From contig CM022677.1 in NCBI GenBank assembly GCA_012295275.1, positions 21,178,131 to 21,235,630 of the forward strand: a stretch of 57,500 nucleotides of DNA, in the 5' to 3' direction. The DNA is from Chrysomallon squamiferum. Lineage: Eukaryota; Mollusca; Gastropoda; Neomphalida; Peltospiridae. The notes beneath the pieces were generated by a model. That model had not been told where the DNA came from, did not search any database, and saw nothing but the letters and a program-made list of their open reading frames with translations. A program made the position numbers and the translations under genes. Position 1 is the first letter of the stretch; each line of letters starts with the position of its first letter. Below, in pieces: positions 54,421-57,500 of this stretch.

Positions 54421-54468
54421 CAGGAGTTCCAGACGCCCTTGTAGTCATTCTTGTTGTAGATTCCTCTT
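54421..54468 (-). CDS. linker exon, type A (48 nt)
   Basis: Reads (E)EESTTRMTTRASGTPG, phase 1-1, acceptor CTGTAG|AAG, donor TCCTG|gtatat. Confidence 0.7.
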
Positions 54469-55352
54469 CTACAGAGAAAAAAGAAAGAAGAAAACAAAAA
54501 TAAATGAATGAAAAATAAATAAAGAAATAAAGAAATAAGCAAGATAAATAAATAAATAAATAAACAAAATAAATAAATAAATATATAAATTCAGTACACA
54601 AGACCCAAATTGGACAAGATTGTTTGTGTATAAACTGTCATTTGGTTTTAATTTTTTGGAGTAAAATCAGTACTGGTGGCCTACACTCAAATATTCTGAC
54701 AATAAAAAAGGTAATAATAATAGTAAAGAAAAGCTTTACAGAAAATGAAAACGAATCCATCTGAACTTAGTTCTATTTCGCTAAAACAAACCACAACATT
54801 ATTTTGAAAAGGAAGAATACAATTATTTTTTAATTATTTTTAGTGATAATTTCAATAATTTTATTTTATTTTATTTTATATATTTATTTTTCATTTAATG
54901 GAAAAAAACTAACTAAATAAATAAATAAATTAATTAATTAAGTGTACTAGACATAAACAAGACAAAATTGTTTATGTAAAAACTGTAATTTGGTTTGTAT
55001 TTTCTGGAGTAAAATCAGTACTGAATATAGAAAATCATAACAGATGGATAATGAACTGGATACAAGGAATTTCAGGTATGAATTGTCATGGATGCAATTT
55101 GTTCTTAAAAATACTAAAATATACTCAAATCTTAACAATAAAATTAAGACCAATCCATCTGAACTTAGTTTTATTTAGCTAAAACAAACCACAACATTAT
55201 TTTGAAAAGAAAGAATAAAAACTGTTTTAATTATTTTTAGTAATAATTTTAATAATTTTATTTTATTTTATTTTATATATTTATTTTTTATTTACTACTG
55301 ACTTGTAGAAGTTAATATTAAATCAAACTTTAAATAAAACTGTTGATGTTAC
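54469..55352. repeat. intron with two recurrent elements
   Basis: AAAT run, recurrent elements at about 54592-54830 (interrupted) and 54941-55225, TTTTA runs. A linker exon may have been lost between them, since elements normally alternate with linkers. Confidence 0.6.
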
Positions 55353-55397
55353 CAGTTCTAGACGGCCTTGTAGTCATTCTTGTTGTAGATTCCTCTT
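55353..55397 (-). CDS. linker exon, type A (45 nt)
   Basis: Reads (E)EESTTRMTTRPSRTG in phase 1-1. One codon was lost at the donor end without breaking the frame. Tandem AG acceptor. Confidence 0.68.
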
Positions 55398-55626
55398 CTG
55401 TAGAGAAAAAAAGACAGAAGAAAAAACAAAAATAAATGAAAGGAAAATAAATAAATAAATAAATAAATTAAGTGTACTAGACATAAAGCAGACAAAATTA
55501 TTTAGCTAAAACAAACCACAACATTATTTTGAAAAGAAAGAATAAAATTCTCTGAATACTTCTGCACAATACATTTTTATAAGAAACACTGGTGTCCAAG
55601 AACCAAATGTTCCAACAATAAAAAAG

Positions 55627-55690
<64 letters not shown>

Positions 55691-55753
55691 GTAATAATTG
55701 TAATAGTAAAAAGACAATTAGATGCAATGATATACGACGATAGATGGATAGTA

Positions 55754-55848
<95 letters not shown>

Positions 55849-56305
55849 TACATATTACATTTATTTCACGATTATTTTCTTTCTTTATTTAACTTTTTGA
55901 AATTATTTTTATAAATATATTTAATTATTCTTCTACAGAGAAAAAGAAAGAAGAACAAAAAAATGAAAGAAAAATAAATAAATAAATAAATAAAAATAAA
56001 AAAAACAAAATAAATAAATAAATAAATACATATATATATTTATTCAGTGGAGTAGACTGAAACCGAGCAAGATTGTTTCTGTATAAAATGTCATTTGGTT
56101 TCTATTTTCTGGTGTACATTTAGTACTGAATATGACGAATATAACAGATCGATATTTAATTGGATGCAAGGACTTTCAGGTATGAAATGTCATATTCTGA
56201 AAAGCTTTACAATCAAATGAAAAAATCCATCTGAACTTTGTTTTATTTAGCTAAAACAAACCACAATATTGTTGCAATAATAAAAAGATAATAATAATAA
56301 TAATA

Positions 56306-56360
<55 letters not shown>

Positions 56361-56639
56361 GACAATTTGATGCAAAGATATACGACGATAGATGAATAGT
56401 AGATGAACAGAGAGAAACAGAAAGAGAGAGAGATGGAGAGAGAGAGAGACAGACGACAGACAGACTGACTGACAGAGAGATATATAGGTAGATAGATAAA
56501 TAGATAGACAGATAGATAGACAGATATGTAGATAGATACATAGATAGACAGACAGACAGATAGATAGATAAAGAGACAGTTAGATAGATAGATAGACAGA
56601 TAGACAGACAGACATCCAGACTGACAGATAGAGATAGAG

Positions 56640-56708
<69 letters not shown>

Positions 56709-56950
56709 CACTGCATATAAGCTTAATAAAGAAAAGAGAGAAAATATTTACAAATACAAACAGACAAATTTATTTATTTTTTTATATATAATAATAATAA
56801 TGATAATGACCTAAGGAAGTGTACAGTGAATGAAAAAATGTTGAAATGTTAAGGAGTGTCAAGTGACAATAAAAAAAATAAAAAATAAAAATAATAATAG
56901 TAATAATAATAATAATATTATTAAAAACAACAACAACAACAACAACATAC
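55398..56950. repeat. intron with recurrent elements, AAT, GA and GATA tracts
   Basis: Recurrent elements at about 55470-55560 (short) and 56041-56270; AAT (55629-55690 and 56288-56358); GA (55757-55845); GATA/GACA (56460-56707); a degenerate type B linker near 56847-56868; AAC run at the T195 donor. Confidence 0.72.
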
Positions 56951-57145
56951 CAGGACAAGGCACGCCTGCATCACAGGGTGTAATATCATAGATATATTTG
57001 CCAGAACCTTCGCACTGTCTTCCGCCTTTCCAGGGAGGAGGGTTTGCGCACAGTCGACGTTTCACCACAATTCTGTAACCACTGCCACACGTGACAGAGC
57101 AGTTTATAAAGAGAACATTGAGCCATGCAGTCCACCCGCCATTCA
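56951..57145 (-). CDS. TSP1 exon, class T195
   Basis: 65 codons, intact: NGGWTAWLNVLFINC, SVTCGSGYRIVVKRRLC, PPWKGGRQC, CDAGVPCPG. Almost identical to 5835. It implies a third T186-Tgly-T195 block to the right of the window. Confidence 0.88.
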
Positions 57146-57500
57146 CTGCTAAATAACATAATCATATAAATTAATACATCTCGGTTTGTGTGTCTTTCCA
57201 AACCAAACATGTAACAAATATTGCTATTGCAATCAATACTACTCTACTACTACCACTATCACTACTACTACTAATAATAACAATACCACCACCACTACTA
57301 CCAGTAGTACTACTACAACTACTACTACCATTTCTACTACCAGTAATACTACTAATATTAATAATAATAACAAAAATAATGATAGTGATAATAATTATAA
57401 AAATAAAAGTAATAACAATAATAGTTCGCTGTTCAAGCATGTTATGACTATTTAAGAACAGTTTGTAAATAAAACTTTGAACCGTCCAGTTCATCCAGAA
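57146..57500. repeat. intron with ACT/AAT triplets
   Basis: ACT/AAT run at 57235-57410, matching 6118-6308 and 34089-34275; runs off the window. Confidence 0.7.

Overview
This is animal genomic DNA: intron-rich, AT-rich, full of microsatellites (AAT, AAAT, GA/CT, GATA, CA). Extracellular protein modules are split over many short exons with GT-AG borders. I see no bacterial or viral gene, tRNA, rRNA, promoter or polyadenylation site. The repeat style and the LRR/TSP1 content suggest an invertebrate, perhaps a mollusc, but the lineage is a guess.

All recognisable coding sequence is on the minus strand, so transcription runs from high to low coordinates. There are five full LRR exons (L1 14775-16184, L2 22779-24188, L3 29801-31209, L4 41879-43287, L5 49438-50847) and one 5' LRR fragment near 51840-52085. 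There are 33 full-length thrombospondin type 1 (TSP1) exons, named here by class and length: T159, T180, T198, T192, T204, T195, T186, a Gly/Ala-rich class Tgly, and one unique exon. About 27 short linker exons of 27-48 nt encode Thr/Ser/Arg/Pro/Gly-rich spacers (types A to D plus two singletons). Every intact exon is a multiple of three and is bounded by phase 1 introns on both sides.

The basic cassette, in transcription order, is linker A exon(s) - LRR - T159 - T180 - T198 - T192 - linkers. It occurs five times, with a period of roughly 7-8 kb except between L3 and L4, which lie 12 kb apart. A second block, T186 - Tgly - T195, lies near 8.1-5.8 kb and 36.3-33.8 kb; another T195 at 57 kb suggests a third copy beyond the right edge. 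T204 exons and the singletons fill the left 11 kb. The L4 and L5 cassettes are a very recent duplication.

No full-length LRR exon carries a convincing start codon and signal peptide. Each has a 3' splice site where the signal peptide would be. The exception is the broken fragment at 51.84-52.09 kb, which still encodes a clear signal peptide. The window therefore looks like the interior of one very large gene, or of head-to-tail copies, encoding secreted or cell-surface LRR-TSP1 proteins built from interchangeable cassettes. L1, L2 and L5 are open. L3, L4, one T159, one T204 and one linker exon are damaged. Whether cassettes are spliced in series, alternatively, or as separate genes cannot be decided from sequence alone. 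Because all exons are 1-1, whole exons can be skipped or duplicated without loss of frame.
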